A stretch of 64,000 nt of DNA from DATLGB01 sp038232275 (GTDB lineage Bacteria; Actinomycetota; Thermoleophilia; Solirubrobacterales; Solirubrobacteraceae). Shown in pieces: positions 1-8,226 of the stretch. The position numbers and the translations under genes are program-made. Under the pieces are notes generated by a model. It ran no database searches and was not told where the DNA came from. It worked only from the letters and a program-made list of their open reading frames with translations. The stretch's first letter is position 1. Each line of letters opens with the position of its first letter. The stretch is from contig JBBSIC010000006.1 of the NCBI GenBank assembly GCA_038232275.1, positions 22,788 to 86,787 of the forward strand, given 5' to 3'.

Positions 1-117
1 GCCATCGCCCTTCCGCTCGAGGAGGGCGCCGGCGAGCTGATCCGGCGGGCCGACGAGGCGATGTACGCCGCCAAGCGCAAGGGCTGGGGGTGTGTGTCGC
101 TAGCGTCGCGGCCGTGA
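1..117 (+). CDS. GGDEF domain protein, C-terminal end only
   Basis: This is the last 38 codons of a gene that begins before the window. The frame reads LIRRADEAMYAAKRKGWG, the typical final helix of a GGDEF (diguanylate cyclase) domain, and stops with TGA at 115-117. The catalytic GGDEF loop lies outside the window, so activity (cyclic di-GMP synthesis) cannot be judged. The stop shares one base with the ATG of the next gene, suggesting translational coupling. Confidence 0.75.
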   Translation, partial: AIALPLEEGAGELIRRADEAMYAAKRKGWGCVSLASRP

Positions 118-683
118 TGGGCGACGAGACCGCCAAGGGCCGCACCGAGCAGCACGAGCTGTCGCGGCTGCAGCGGTCCTTCGCGCGGCGGGCGGCCGAG
201 GCCAAGGCCACGATGCCGGACTTCAGCGCGGCCGTGCAGCTCGACCGCGCGCCGCGGGACGCCGCGCTCGTGCACGTCGTCGCGCGCGCGCTGCGGGCGG
301 TCCCGATCGTCAACGGCGCCTATCGCGACGGGCGTGCCGAGCGGTACTCGCGCGTCAACGTCGGCGTGGCGCTGACCGGCCCCGTGGCGCCCACGCTGCT
401 CGACGCCGACACCAAGTCCGTCGCGCAGATCGCGCAGGAGCTGCAGGGGCTGCGCGACCGCGAGCCGGAGGCGTTCACCGCCCCGGAGCTCGGGGGGGCG
501 ACCTTCACGATCAGCGGGTTGGGCGTCGCGGGCATCGCCTCGCTGGCGCCGGTCCTCGTCCCGCGCCAGGCCGCGGGGCTGGGCGCGGCCGGGGCGCACC
601 TCACGCTGGTCTGCGACGCGCGCGTGCTCGGGCCCGCCGACGCCGGCCGCTTCCTCGCGCAGGTGCGCGAGGCGCTCGGCTAG
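117..683 (+). CDS. E2 acyltransferase-like protein lacking the catalytic motif
   Basis: 188 residues matching only the catalytic domain of 2-oxo acid dehydrogenase E2 acyltransferases: it opens with HELSRLQRSFARRAAEAKA, like the LSRxRKxIAxRM start of that domain, and ends in a CDARVLGPADAGRFL segment. In true E2 enzymes this last segment is DHRxxDG, with His and Asp as catalytic residues; here they are Ala and Gly. The lipoyl and E3-binding domains are absent and the protein is shorter than the usual catalytic domain of about 230 residues. It is therefore probably a non-catalytic relative (inference). The ATG at 117 overlaps the stop of the GGDEF gene; a GTG at 90 is in frame but less likely. 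It lies upstream of lipB and lipA, separated by an opposing gene. Confidence 0.7.
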   Translation: MGDETAKGRTEQHELSRLQRSFARRAAEAKATMPDFSAAVQLDRAPRDAALVHVVARALRAVPIVNGAYRDGRAERYSRVNVGVALTGPVAPTLLDADTKSVAQIAQELQGLRDREPEAFTAPELGGATFTISGLGVAGIASLAPVLVPRQAAGLGAAGAHLTLVCDARVLGPADAGRFLAQVREALG

Positions 684-684
684 C

Positions 685-1266
685 TCATCGCCGCCAGAGC
701 CCGTTGGGGACGCGCTCCGGGTCCCGCCTGACCCCCGCCGGCGAGCGGTCGGTGTGCACGAACGCGCACAGCGCGCGGCCCGGCTCTGAGGCGGGGACGC
801 ACGTGCGGTACATCCCGGCCTCCACGCGGACCGCGGTCATGCCGGGCAGCCGCCCGAGGTAGCCCCGGGCCCGGCTGTGGACGTAGCCGGACATCGCGGC
901 GAACGACGCCGCGCGATCGCGCTCCTCGCGCACGACGGCGGAGTGGTGGACGACGCCCGCCACGAGCAGGTTCGCGAACAGCAGCGCGAGCAGGACGGTC
1001 CCGCAGTAGTCGGCCGCGATCGCCCGCGGCAGGTCGGGTCGGCGGCGACGGACGAGCCACCCGGCGAGCGGGGCGAGCCCGCCCACGACGATCAGGTTGA
1101 ACGCCATCGCCAGCAGCAGGCCGCCGACCACGCCGCCCGGCCCGCGGCCCGCGATCGGCAGGGCGTTGAGCAGCACGCCCTCGCCGACGGTGGCGACGAC
1201 GAAGACCGGCCACTGCGTGGCACCCCGCAGGCGCCAGCGCAGGCGCGTCAGCTCGGCACGCTGCAT
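685..1266 (-). CDS. Predicted membrane protein, unknown function
   Basis: 193 residues that I do not recognise as a named family. Residues about 17-37, 43-68 and 83-106 are hydrophobic and look like three or four membrane segments, with a positively charged RRRRPD loop between them. The C-terminal 80 residues are hydrophilic with three Cys/Met-containing stretches and probably form a soluble domain. The gene is convergent with the E2-like gene (1 base between the stop codons) and divergent from lipB with only 25 bases between starts, so both may use very short leaders. Start ATG at 1266. Confidence 0.6.
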   Translation of the reverse strand: MQRAELTRLRWRLRGATQWPVFVVATVGEGVLLNALPIAGRGPGGVVGGLLLAMAFNLIVVGGLAPLAGWLVRRRRPDLPRAIAADYCGTVLLALLFANLLVAGVVHHSAVVREERDRAASFAAMSGYVHSRARGYLGRLPGMTAVRVEAGMYRTCVPASEPGRALCAFVHTDRSPAGVRRDPERVPNGLWRR

Positions 1267-1291
1267 CCCGGGCCAGCGTAGGCTCTGCTCC

Positions 1292-1990
1292 GTGCCGGAG
1301 GATCTGCTCGTCTGCCATCTCGGCCGCGTCGAGTACCGTGAGGCGCTCGCGCTGCAGACCGGGCTGCGCGCCGCCGTCCAGGCCGGCGAGTCGCCCGAGG
1401 TGCTGCTGTTGCTCGAGCACCCCGCCGTCTACACGCTCGGCCGCCGCTCGCAGCCGAGCGACCTCCCGATGGGCGAGGACTGGTATCAGGCCCAGGGGAT
1501 CGACGTCGTGCGCACCGACCGCGGCGGGAAGCTGACCTTCCACGGCCCGGGACAGCTCGTTGGCTATCCGGTGCTCCGCGTCCAGCGGATCCCGGAGCAC
1601 ATCGCCGCGCTGGAGTCCGCCCTCGTCGACGCGCTCGCCCAGGAGGGCCTACGGGCGCGCGGGCGCGATCGCGAGGGCGCGGCGCTCACCGGGGTCTGGG
1701 TCGAGGACCGCAAGATCGCCTCGATCGGCGTCCACGTGTCGCGCGGCGTGTCGATGCACGGCTTCGCCGTCAACGTCGACAACGACCTGCGGCCGTTTGC
1801 GTGGGCGGTGGCCTGCGGCCTACCGGAGACGCAGATGACGTCGCTGTGCCGCGAGACCGGCCGTCCGGGCCGGCTGCCGTGCTTCCGCCGGCGTGTCGCG
1901 TACGCCGTCTGCCAGGCTCTCGGGCGCCGCCAGCGGCTGATCAGCCGCGCCCGGCTGACCGCGCAGCGGCCGGTACCCTCGCTGCGGTGA
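1292..1990 (+). CDS. lipB: Octanoyltransferase LipB
   Basis: Transfers octanoate from octanoyl-ACP to lipoyl domains of 2-oxo acid dehydrogenases and the glycine cleavage H protein, the first step of de novo lipoylation. The 232-residue product shows the family motifs RGGKLTFHGPGQLVGYP, SMHGFAVNVDNDL and the ACGLPETQMTSL segment that carries the catalytic Cys. The GTG start at 1292 gives an N-terminus of normal length; the open frame extends further upstream but that part is out of phase with homology. Its stop overlaps the GTG of lipA (GTGA), so the two are translationally coupled in the usual lipB-lipA order. The C-terminal about 20 residues are Arg-rich and not conserved. Confidence 0.95.
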   Translation: MPEDLLVCHLGRVEYREALALQTGLRAAVQAGESPEVLLLLEHPAVYTLGRRSQPSDLPMGEDWYQAQGIDVVRTDRGGKLTFHGPGQLVGYPVLRVQRIPEHIAALESALVDALAQEGLRARGRDREGAALTGVWVEDRKIASIGVHVSRGVSMHGFAVNVDNDLRPFAWAVACGLPETQMTSLCRETGRPGRLPCFRRRVAYAVCQALGRRQRLISRARLTAQRPVPSLR

Positions 1991-2970
1991 GCACCCGCGA
2001 ACACGTCACCCGGTCGCGCGCCAATCCGGGGGGCATGGACGTCACGCAGGTGCTCGGCGGCACGGTGCTGCCGTTTCATTCGCGCAAGCCGGCCTGGTTC
2101 AAGGTCCCGGCCCCCGGCGGCGAGTCCTACCGCCGGCTGCGGGCCGAGATCGCCTCCGAGGATCTGCACACCGTCTGCCGGGAGGCGGCCTGCCCGAACA
2201 TCGGGGACTGCTGGGAGCGCGGCACGGCCACCTTCATGATCCTCGGCGACACCTGTACGCGCCGCTGCGGCTTCTGCAACGTCAAGACGGGCAAGCCGAC
2301 CTGGAGCGACCCGCTCGAGCCCGCGCGCGTCGCTCGCTCCGTCGCGCGCATGGGCCTGCGCCACGCCGTCATCACGAGCGTCGACCGCGACGACCTGCCC
2401 GACCTCGGCGCGAGCGTCTGGTGCGGCGTCGTGCGCTCGATCCGCCGGCAGTCGCCCGCGACGAAGATCGAGGTCCTCACGCCGGACTTCCGCGGCGAGG
2501 AGATGCCGCTCGCGCGCGTCGTCGCCGAGCGGCCCGACGTCTTCAACCACAACGTCGAGGTCGCGCCGCGGCTGTACCCCGTGGCGCGTCGCGGCTCGAC
2601 CTGGGAGCGCTCGCTGCGCGTGCTGCGCAACGCCGGCGAGCTCGGCGAGGGGGAGGTCGCGACCAAGTCCGGCCTGATGGTCGGGCTCGGCGAGACCTTC
2701 GACGAGCTCGTGGACGCGCTCGCCCAGCTGCGCGCGCAGGGTGTCTCGATCATCACGGTCGGCCAGTACCTGCGCCCCACCGAGCGCCACCTGCCCGTCG
2801 TGCGCTACTGGCATCCCGACGAGTTCGGCGCGGTGCGCGACGCCGGGATGGCGCTGGGCTTCGATCACGTCGCGGCGGGCCCGCTCGTGCGGTCGAGCTA
2901 CCACGCGGACGAGCACGTCGCGCAGGATCGGCCTGGCGTGGGGCCGCTCGCCGGCGCCGCTCCGGCGTGA
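1987..2970 (+). CDS. lipA: Lipoyl synthase LipA
   Basis: Radical-SAM enzyme that inserts two sulfurs into protein-bound octanoate to make lipoate. It has both required clusters: the auxiliary CREAACPNIGDC motif (CX4CX5C, around residues 61-72) and the radical-SAM CTRRCGFC motif, followed by TSVDRDDLPD and the conserved RSSYHAD near the C-terminus. Length (327 residues from the GTG at 1987; ATG at 2035 is an alternative) fits the family. Coupled to lipB by a GTGA overlap, and its own stop overlaps the GTG of the rhomboid gene, so at least four genes here form one transcription unit. Confidence 0.96.
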   Translation: MSTREHVTRSRANPGGMDVTQVLGGTVLPFHSRKPAWFKVPAPGGESYRRLRAEIASEDLHTVCREAACPNIGDCWERGTATFMILGDTCTRRCGFCNVKTGKPTWSDPLEPARVARSVARMGLRHAVITSVDRDDLPDLGASVWCGVVRSIRRQSPATKIEVLTPDFRGEEMPLARVVAERPDVFNHNVEVAPRLYPVARRGSTWERSLRVLRNAGELGEGEVATKSGLMVGLGETFDELVDALAQLRAQGVSIITVGQYLRPTERHLPVVRYWHPDEFGAVRDAGMALGFDHVAAGPLVRSSYHADEHVAQDRPGVGPLAGAAPA

Positions 2971-3704
2971 TCCCGCTCAAGGACACCAACCCGACGGCGA
3001 CGTTCCCGGCCGTCACGCTGGCGCTGATCGCGGCGAACGTCCTCGTCTACTTCCTCTTTCAGCACGGGACGCTGTCGCTCGGCGACCCGAGCTCGCTGCG
3101 CTACAGGTGCAACCTCGTCGACTACGCCGCCGTGCCGCGCGAGCTCACGCATCCCGGATACGAGCTCGGCGCCTGCACCGAGATGCCGGCCTCGCGCTGG
3201 CTGACCCCGTTCACGGCCATGTTCATGCACGGCGGCCTCATCCACCTCGCCGGCAACATGCTCTTCCTCTGGGTCTTCGGGAACAACATCGAGGACGCCG
3301 TAGGCCGCGTGAAGTTCCTCGTCTTCTACCTGCTCGGCGGGGTGGCGGCGATCGCGCTCCAGGTCGCGGTCGCGCCGGACTCCACGGTGCCGACCATCGG
3401 CGCCTCCGGAGCGGTCGCCGCCGTGCTGGGCGGCTACATCCTGCTGTATCCGCGCGCCCGGGTCTGGACCTACGTGTGGATCGTGATCCTGCCCATCCCG
3501 GCGATGATCGTCCTGGGCCTCTGGTTTCTCCAGCAGGTGGCCTTCGGATACTTCGGGCTCACCGACCCCACGCAGGGCGTGGGCGGCGGCGGCGGGGTCG
3601 CGTACTTCGCGCACATCGGCGGGTTCGCCTTCGGCCTGCTCACGATCCGCTTCTGGGCGCTGCGCCGGCGGGGCGCCCCCACCGACCGGCTCGGCCTGTC
3701 GTGA
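2967..3704 (+). CDS. Rhomboid family intramembrane serine protease
   Basis: 245-residue multi-pass membrane protein. The catalytic dyad is visible: the nucleophile Ser in TIGASGAVA (GxSG) and the His in AHIGGFAFG in a later helix. The HGGLIHLAGNMLFLWVFG segment is the characteristic rhomboid helix with the HxxxN residues. After the GxSG helix comes a Gly-rich loop (residues about 205-215) and a short basic tail. Rhomboids cleave membrane proteins within the bilayer; the substrate cannot be told from this context. Starts with GTG overlapping the lipA stop and ends overlapping the next small gene. Confidence 0.92.
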   Translation: MIPLKDTNPTATFPAVTLALIAANVLVYFLFQHGTLSLGDPSSLRYRCNLVDYAAVPRELTHPGYELGACTEMPASRWLTPFTAMFMHGGLIHLAGNMLFLWVFGNNIEDAVGRVKFLVFYLLGGVAAIALQVAVAPDSTVPTIGASGAVAAVLGGYILLYPRARVWTYVWIVILPIPAMIVLGLWFLQQVAFGYFGLTDPTQGVGGGGGVAYFAHIGGFAFGLLTIRFWALRRRGAPTDRLGLS

Positions 3705-3883
3705 GACGCCCGGTGGTCATCGGCGCGCTCGCCTTCCTGCTGTGGGCGGCGCTCGCGTTGCTCACGCTCTTCGTGCTGCTGACGCACGGCCCGGACATCC
3801 TCGTCCTGATCTCGCTCGTGCTCGTGGTGACGCTGGGCGCGGGCATCTTCGGCGCCCTGGGCGAGAAGCGCGGTCCCCGGTGA
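3701..3883 (+). CDS. Small two-helix membrane protein
   Basis: 60 residues with two hydrophobic segments (about 5-25 and 30-50), a basic N-terminus (VRRP) and a basic tail (GEKRGPR). No family recognised with certainty; short proteins of this form follow rhomboid genes in some actinobacteria. The GTG start at 3701 overlaps the rhomboid stop and its own stop overlaps the GTG of the carboxypeptidase gene, so the reading frame is well supported by gene packing on both sides. Confidence 0.7.
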   Translation: MRRPVVIGALAFLLWAALALLTLFVLLTHGPDILVLISLVLVVTLGAGIFGALGEKRGPR

Positions 3884-4812
3884 AGCGGGCCGCGCTGGCG
3901 CTTGCCCTGGCCGCCGGCCTCTCCGGGTGCGGCGACTCGGGAGTCCCGGCACCGGCTCCCAGGACGGCGGCCAAGCCGGCCGAGCCGGGCGCCGCGCTGG
4001 ACCTCGGCACGGCCCCGAGCCCGCTCGCGGTGAACCTCGCCGACCCGCGCGACACGGTGCGTATCCACTTCAAGAAACCGCCGCGCGCGGGCCTGCTGTT
4101 CGACGTCGACACCGGCCAGGTGCTGTGGCGCCGCGAGCCCCTGAAGCGGCTGCGGATCGCGTCGCTGACGAAGATGATGACCGCGCTCGTGGTCGTCGAC
4201 CGGGTCCCGCCGGGCGCCCACGTGCTGATCACCAAGCGCGCGCTGCACTACCAGGGCTCGGCGGTCGGGCTGCTCCCCCACGGCAAGCGGATCGGGGTCT
4301 CGACGATGCTGCACGGTCTGCTGCTGCCGTCGGGCAACGATGCCGCCCGCGCCCTCGCCCAGCGCGCCGCGGGCGGCTCGATCGAGCGCTTCGTGCGCCT
4401 GATGAACGCGCGCGCGTCGCGAATGGGCCTGACCTGCAGCCGCTTCAGCTCCCCCGACGGGTTCACCGACAGGGGCAACTACTCCTGCGCGGCGGACCTC
4501 GCCGCGATCGGGCGGGCGGTGCTGCGCTCGCCGCGGCTGGCGCCAATCGTCGCGCGCCGCCAGGCCGTTCTGCCGTTCCCGATCAAGGGCGGCAAGATCT
4601 TCCTCTACAACCACAATCCCCTGCTGCGCGCGCGCTATCGGGGCACGACGGGCATCAAGACGGGCTACACGAACGCCTCCGGCCCGTGCCTGGTCGCGAC
4701 GGCGCGGCGCGGGCCGGTCAAGCTCGGGGCCATCGTGCTCGATTCACCGAACGACGGCGGTCAGGCGCGCGCGCTGCTCGACCGCGGCTTCCGCGCCGAA
4801 CGCGCCCAGTAA
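3880..4812 (+). CDS. D-alanyl-D-alanine carboxypeptidase (S11), lipoprotein
   Basis: 310-residue penicillin-binding protein of the DacA/S11 type, which trims the terminal D-Ala of peptidoglycan stem peptides outside the membrane. All three active-site motifs are present: SLTK (Ser95, Lys98), SGN (residues 151-153) and KTG within GIKTGYTN. The N-terminus is a lipoprotein signal with lipobox LSGC at residues 14-17, so it is probably anchored by lipid rather than by the C-terminal amphipathic helix of classical DacA, which is absent. GTG start overlaps the previous stop. Confidence 0.92.
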   Translation: MKRAALALALAAGLSGCGDSGVPAPAPRTAAKPAEPGAALDLGTAPSPLAVNLADPRDTVRIHFKKPPRAGLLFDVDTGQVLWRREPLKRLRIASLTKMMTALVVVDRVPPGAHVLITKRALHYQGSAVGLLPHGKRIGVSTMLHGLLLPSGNDAARALAQRAAGGSIERFVRLMNARASRMGLTCSRFSSPDGFTDRGNYSCAADLAAIGRAVLRSPRLAPIVARRQAVLPFPIKGGKIFLYNHNPLLRARYRGTTGIKTGYTNASGPCLVATARRGPVKLGAIVLDSPNDGGQARALLDRGFRAERAQ

Positions 4813-4848
4813 TCCTGCGCGCGGCGGGAGTCGGTAAGACTCCGGGGC

Positions 4849-5760
4849 ATGCGCCGCGTCCTCGCCGCCGCCGGTCTGCTGGCCCTCGCGACCGCCGGGT
4901 GCGGCGGCGGCGCCCAGTCCTCCGCCACGGCGGGCGCCAAGCCGGGCGCCAAGGCGACCGCCACGCCGGCCCAGCTGCCGGGCGGCGGGCGACTCATCTT
5001 CGCCGGCCCGCGGCGCCGGATCGTGGCCTTCTACGGCCACCCGTCCGACGCGGCGCTCGGCACGCTCGGCATCGGCACGCCGGAGCGGGTGGCCAGGCGC
5101 CTGGAGCGCGTCGCCAAGCGCTACGAGCAGCCCGGCCGGCCCGTGCTGCCCGCGATGGAGCTGCTCGCCTCCGTGGCGACGGCGGCGCCCGGGGACGACG
5201 GCCTGTACCGGCGGCGCACGACCAACGCGGTCATCCGGCGCTACCTGCGAGCCGCGCGGTCGGTCGGCGCCCTGCTGATCCTCGACATCCAACCCGGCCG
5301 CGCGCAGTTCCTGCCCGAGGCCAAGCGCCTGCGGCGCTGGCTGCGCCAGCCCGACGTCAGCCTCGCCCTGGACCCGGAGTGGCACGTCGGCCCGACCGAG
5401 CTGCCCGGGCAGGTCATCGGATCCTCGGACGCCGGCGACGTGGTCAGGGTGGGCCGGTGGCTCGACGACCTCACGGCGGCCAACGACCTCCCGCAGAAGC
5501 TGATGGTCGTCCACCAGTTCACCGAGGGCATGATCAAGCGCCGCGAGCTGCTGCGGCCCTACAAGCACGTGGGCTTCGTGCTCAACGTCGACGGCTTCGG
5601 GTCCGCCGCCGTCAAGAAGGCGAAGTACCGCGCCTTCGCCAAGCTCGTGCCCTTCGCCTTCAACGGCTTCAAGCTCTTCTATCGCGAGGACACCGGGCTG
5701 ATGACGCCCAAGCAGGTGCTGCGGCTACGCCCGGCGCCCGACGTCATCGTCTACGAATGA
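4849..5760 (+). CDS. Secreted lipoprotein, probable TIM-barrel fold
   Basis: 303 residues beginning with a lipoprotein signal (MRRVLAAAGLLALATAGC). The mature part has IVAFYGHPSDAALGTLGIG, ALLILDIQPGRAQFLPEA and VSLALDPEWHVGP, a strand-helix pattern with acidic residues at strand ends that resembles (beta/alpha)8 glycoside-hydrolase-like folds found in uncharacterised actinobacterial lipoproteins. No enzyme assignment is justified. It follows the D,D-carboxypeptidase by 36 bases on the same strand, which fits a cell-envelope role. Confidence 0.75.
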   Translation: MRRVLAAAGLLALATAGCGGGAQSSATAGAKPGAKATATPAQLPGGGRLIFAGPRRRIVAFYGHPSDAALGTLGIGTPERVARRLERVAKRYEQPGRPVLPAMELLASVATAAPGDDGLYRRRTTNAVIRRYLRAARSVGALLILDIQPGRAQFLPEAKRLRRWLRQPDVSLALDPEWHVGPTELPGQVIGSSDAGDVVRVGRWLDDLTAANDLPQKLMVVHQFTEGMIKRRELLRPYKHVGFVLNVDGFGSAAVKKAKYRAFAKLVPFAFNGFKLFYREDTGLMTPKQVLRLRPAPDVIVYE

Positions 5761-5769
5761 GGCGGCGGG

Positions 5770-6552
5770 CTAGGAGAAGCGCCGGGCGAGCGGCAGGTAC
5801 ACCGTCCGGGGCACGTAGCGCCCCGCGAGGCCCGCGGTCTTCCACTTCAGGCTCGGGACCACGGTGCGCCGCCCGCTCACCATCGCGTTGACCGCCTGCT
5901 CGGCGACCTGTCCGGCCCCGACGTAGGCGAGCTCCGGCCCGAGGCCGGCCTTGATGCCGGCGTTGTCCTCGAACTCCGTGTGCACGGGCCCGGGCAGCAG
6001 GGCGGTGACGGACGCGCCGGTGCCGGCCAAGCCGGCGTGGACACCCTCGCTGAGGCTGATCACGAACGCCTTCGTGGCGGCGTAGGTCGCCATGTGCGGC
6101 ATCGGCTGGACGCCGGCCAGCGACGCCGTGTTGAGCACCGCTCCGGCGCCCGCCTCGACGAATCCCGGCAGCACGGCCCGCATCAGGTGATGCAGCGCCG
6201 TGCAGTTGAGCTCGATCATGTGGTGCTCGTAGTCGAGGTCGGTGCGCTCGAAGCGGCCGCTGTTGCCGTAGCCCGCGTTGTTGCACAGCCCGACGACCGA
6301 GCGGCCGGCGAGCACCGCGAGCAGCCGGTCGCGCTCCTCGCGCTCGGTCAGGTCGGCGGGCTCCACGGCGGCCGTGACGCCGAAGCCGTCGTGGAGCTCG
6401 TCGGCGAGCGCCTCGAGCTTCTCCGCCCTGCGTGCCACGAGCGTCACGCCGTATCCGCGGCGCGCCAGCTCACGCGCCAGCTCGGCGCCGATACCCGAGG
6501 ACGCGCCGGTCACGACGACGGTGGTGTGCGGGTCGGGCTTCGGGAGGGCCAT
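5770..6552 (-). CDS. Short-chain dehydrogenase/reductase
   Basis: 260-residue classical SDR. It shows the NAD(P)-binding TGASSGIG near the N-terminus, NNAG, the catalytic Ser region TASLAG and YAATK (Tyr/Lys). The start was set at the ATG at 6552 (MALPKPD); the open frame extends 13 codons further but without homology. Substrate unknown; the GYG, HTEF and PxLKWKTAG features are like the YqjQ/DltE-type acyl or keto reductases, but this is only a rough guess. It is followed upstream by the TetR gene on the same strand. Confidence 0.88.
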   Translation of the reverse strand: MALPKPDPHTTVVVTGASSGIGAELARELARRGYGVTLVARRAEKLEALADELHDGFGVTAAVEPADLTEREERDRLLAVLAGRSVVGLCNNAGYGNSGRFERTDLDYEHHMIELNCTALHHLMRAVLPGFVEAGAGAVLNTASLAGVQPMPHMATYAATKAFVISLSEGVHAGLAGTGASVTALLPGPVHTEFEDNAGIKAGLGPELAYVGAGQVAEQAVNAMVSGRRTVVPSLKWKTAGLAGRYVPRTVYLPLARRFS

Positions 6553-6602
6553 GTCGCGTGATCCTGCCCCGCGACGCCGGTCCGGACACACGGGCCGCCG
6601 CG

Positions 6603-7229
6603 TCAGCGCGGGTCGGCCGGCGCGTGGAGGCGCTCGATGCCATGAAAGAGGAGGTCCACGGCGACGCCGACCACGGCGTCACGGGGCACCTCGCGATGCT
6701 CCCACCACCAGGCAGCGAGCCCGTTGATGGCCGACTTCGTCCCCTCGGCCAGGAGCTCGATCTGTTGGTCGCGGCTCAGACCCGAGGAGGGGCGCCATTC
6801 TGGCGTGAGGGCGAACAGCGCGCCGATGGCCTCGCGTGCCCGCGCCATGACGCGCGCGTGGGCGACGGCGATGTCGGGATCGGTCGGCGGCTCGCGGAAG
6901 AGCATCCGCCAAGCGAACGGATGTTCCTCGACGTAGCTGAAGAAGGCCTCCACGCTCCGCCGCATCAGCTCCTCGGGCGACGCGGCGCTGACCGAGCTGG
7001 TAGCGACGATGAGCGCGTCGCCCTCCCGCTCCAAGAGCTCGATCTGGAGCTGCTTCTTGGAGGCGAAGTGGTCGTACAGGACCGGGATCGTGACCCCGGC
7101 CGCTTCCGCGATCTCCCTGATCGAGGCCCCGGCATAGCCCTCGGCCGCGAACACCTGGGTGGCGGCGGTGAGCAGCGAAACGCGGCGCTGCTGGGCGGAG
7201 AGGCGCCGACGCGGCGCGACCGAATCCAT
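6603..7229 (-). CDS. TetR family transcriptional regulator
   Basis: 208 residues. The N-terminal helix-turn-helix is clear (FAAEGYAGASIREIAEAAGVTIPVLY, about residues 28-53, followed by DHFASKKQL). The C-terminal ligand-binding half is helical and has LFREPPTDPDIA, common in regulators of lipid or xenobiotic genes. It is transcribed divergently from a dehalogenase-like hydrolase, with a perfect inverted repeat between the two start codons, so it very probably represses itself and the hydrolase. The SDR gene 50 bases downstream may be in the same transcript. Confidence 0.93.
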   Translation of the reverse strand: MDSVAPRRRLSAQQRRVSLLTAATQVFAAEGYAGASIREIAEAAGVTIPVLYDHFASKKQLQIELLEREGDALIVATSSVSAASPEELMRRSVEAFFSYVEEHPFAWRMLFREPPTDPDIAVAHARVMARAREAIGALFALTPEWRPSSGLSRDQQIELLAEGTKSAINGLAAWWWEHREVPRDAVVGVAVDLLFHGIERLHAPADPR

Positions 7230-7247
7230 ACCTATCGTTTGATAGGT
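7230..7247. promoter_or_regulatory. Probable TetR operator (inverted repeat)
   Basis: ACCTATC-GTTT-GATAGGT is a perfect 7-base inverted repeat with a 4-base spacer. It fills the 28-base gap between the ATG of the TetR gene and the GTG of the divergent hydrolase, exactly where a local TetR dimer would block both promoters. The two leaders must be extremely short or absent. Function is inference from position and symmetry. Confidence 0.8.
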
Positions 7248-7257
7248 TAGCGCGACC

Positions 7258-8139
7258 GTGCTCCGCTGGCCCTACACCGCGCGATTCTTCGGGACCGCCG
7301 ACGGTCGCCTCGCCTACTACGACGAGGGTGATCCCGAGGCGGACCCGGTCGTCCTGCTGCACGGCAACCCCACCTGGAGCTACCTCTACCGCGCGCAGAT
7401 CCCGCCGCTGCTGGCCCGCGGCCGGCGTGTCGTCGCGGTCGATCACCTCGGCTTCGGACGCTCCGACAAGCCCGACGACGTCGTGGTCTACCGGGTGCCC
7501 GCGCAGGCCGCGCGGCTCGAGGACCTCCTGGAGTCGCTCGAGCTGCGGGCGGCCACCCTGGTCGTACACGACTGGGGCGGGCCGATCGGCCTGCGGTGGG
7601 CGGTCCGGCATCCCGACCGCGTTGCCCGCCTCGTGGTTCTCAACACCTTCGCGCCCCGGCTGCCCGGGCCGATGGGCATGCGCTCCTCCACGTGGGCAGT
7701 CCGCACGCCCGGCCTCGGGTCGCTGCTGGTCCGCCGCCGGCACGTGATGACCGAGCAGTTTCTCTTCAAGGCCGGCCTGGCCGACCCGACAACGCTCGAC
7801 GAGGTCGACCGTGAGGCGTACCGCGCTCCGCATCCCGACGCCGCCTCCCGCGCGGCGCTGCTCGCCTTCCCCCGCGAGATCCCCCTCGGAGGAGGCGGTC
7901 CGGTGGCCGAGCTCGGCGCAGAGAACGCCGACGGCCTCGCCCGCCACTTCGCGAACATGCCTGTGACGCTGGTCTGGGGCATGCGGGACGTGCTGTTCGG
8001 CCCCGAGGTGCTTCGGCTCTGGCGCGATTTGCTGCCCCACGCCGACGTGACCACCATCGCGCACGCCGGGCACCTCGTCCAGGAAGAGGCGCCGGATGCG
8101 GTTCGGACCGCCTTGATCCGAAGTGCAACGACACCGTGA
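7258..8139 (+). CDS. Alpha/beta hydrolase, haloalkane dehalogenase-like
   Basis: 293-residue alpha/beta hydrolase. HGNPTW (Asn37 as halide-stabilising or oxyanion residue) and VVHDWGGPIGLR (nucleophile Asp105 followed by Trp106) are the signature of haloalkane dehalogenases; WGMRD supplies a candidate catalytic acid and HAGHL the catalytic His. True dehalogenation is plausible but related epoxide hydrolases and unspecific esterases share these motifs. Starts with GTG directly next to the TetR operator and is presumably induced by its substrate through that repressor. Strongly similar in architecture to the enzyme at 55253-56137, which however has Glu in place of Asn37. Confidence 0.85.
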   Translation: MLRWPYTARFFGTADGRLAYYDEGDPEADPVVLLHGNPTWSYLYRAQIPPLLARGRRVVAVDHLGFGRSDKPDDVVVYRVPAQAARLEDLLESLELRAATLVVHDWGGPIGLRWAVRHPDRVARLVVLNTFAPRLPGPMGMRSSTWAVRTPGLGSLLVRRRHVMTEQFLFKAGLADPTTLDEVDREAYRAPHPDAASRAALLAFPREIPLGGGGPVAELGAENADGLARHFANMPVTLVWGMRDVLFGPEVLRLWRDLLPHADVTTIAHAGHLVQEEAPDAVRTALIRSATTP

Positions 8140-8226
8140 CAGGTGCCCAGGGCGGCCAGGCGCAGGCCGTCAAGCGCTCGCACAGAGTCGGCGGTTCGTC
8201 GGATGGGGTCGGGTAGCGTGGCGGGC

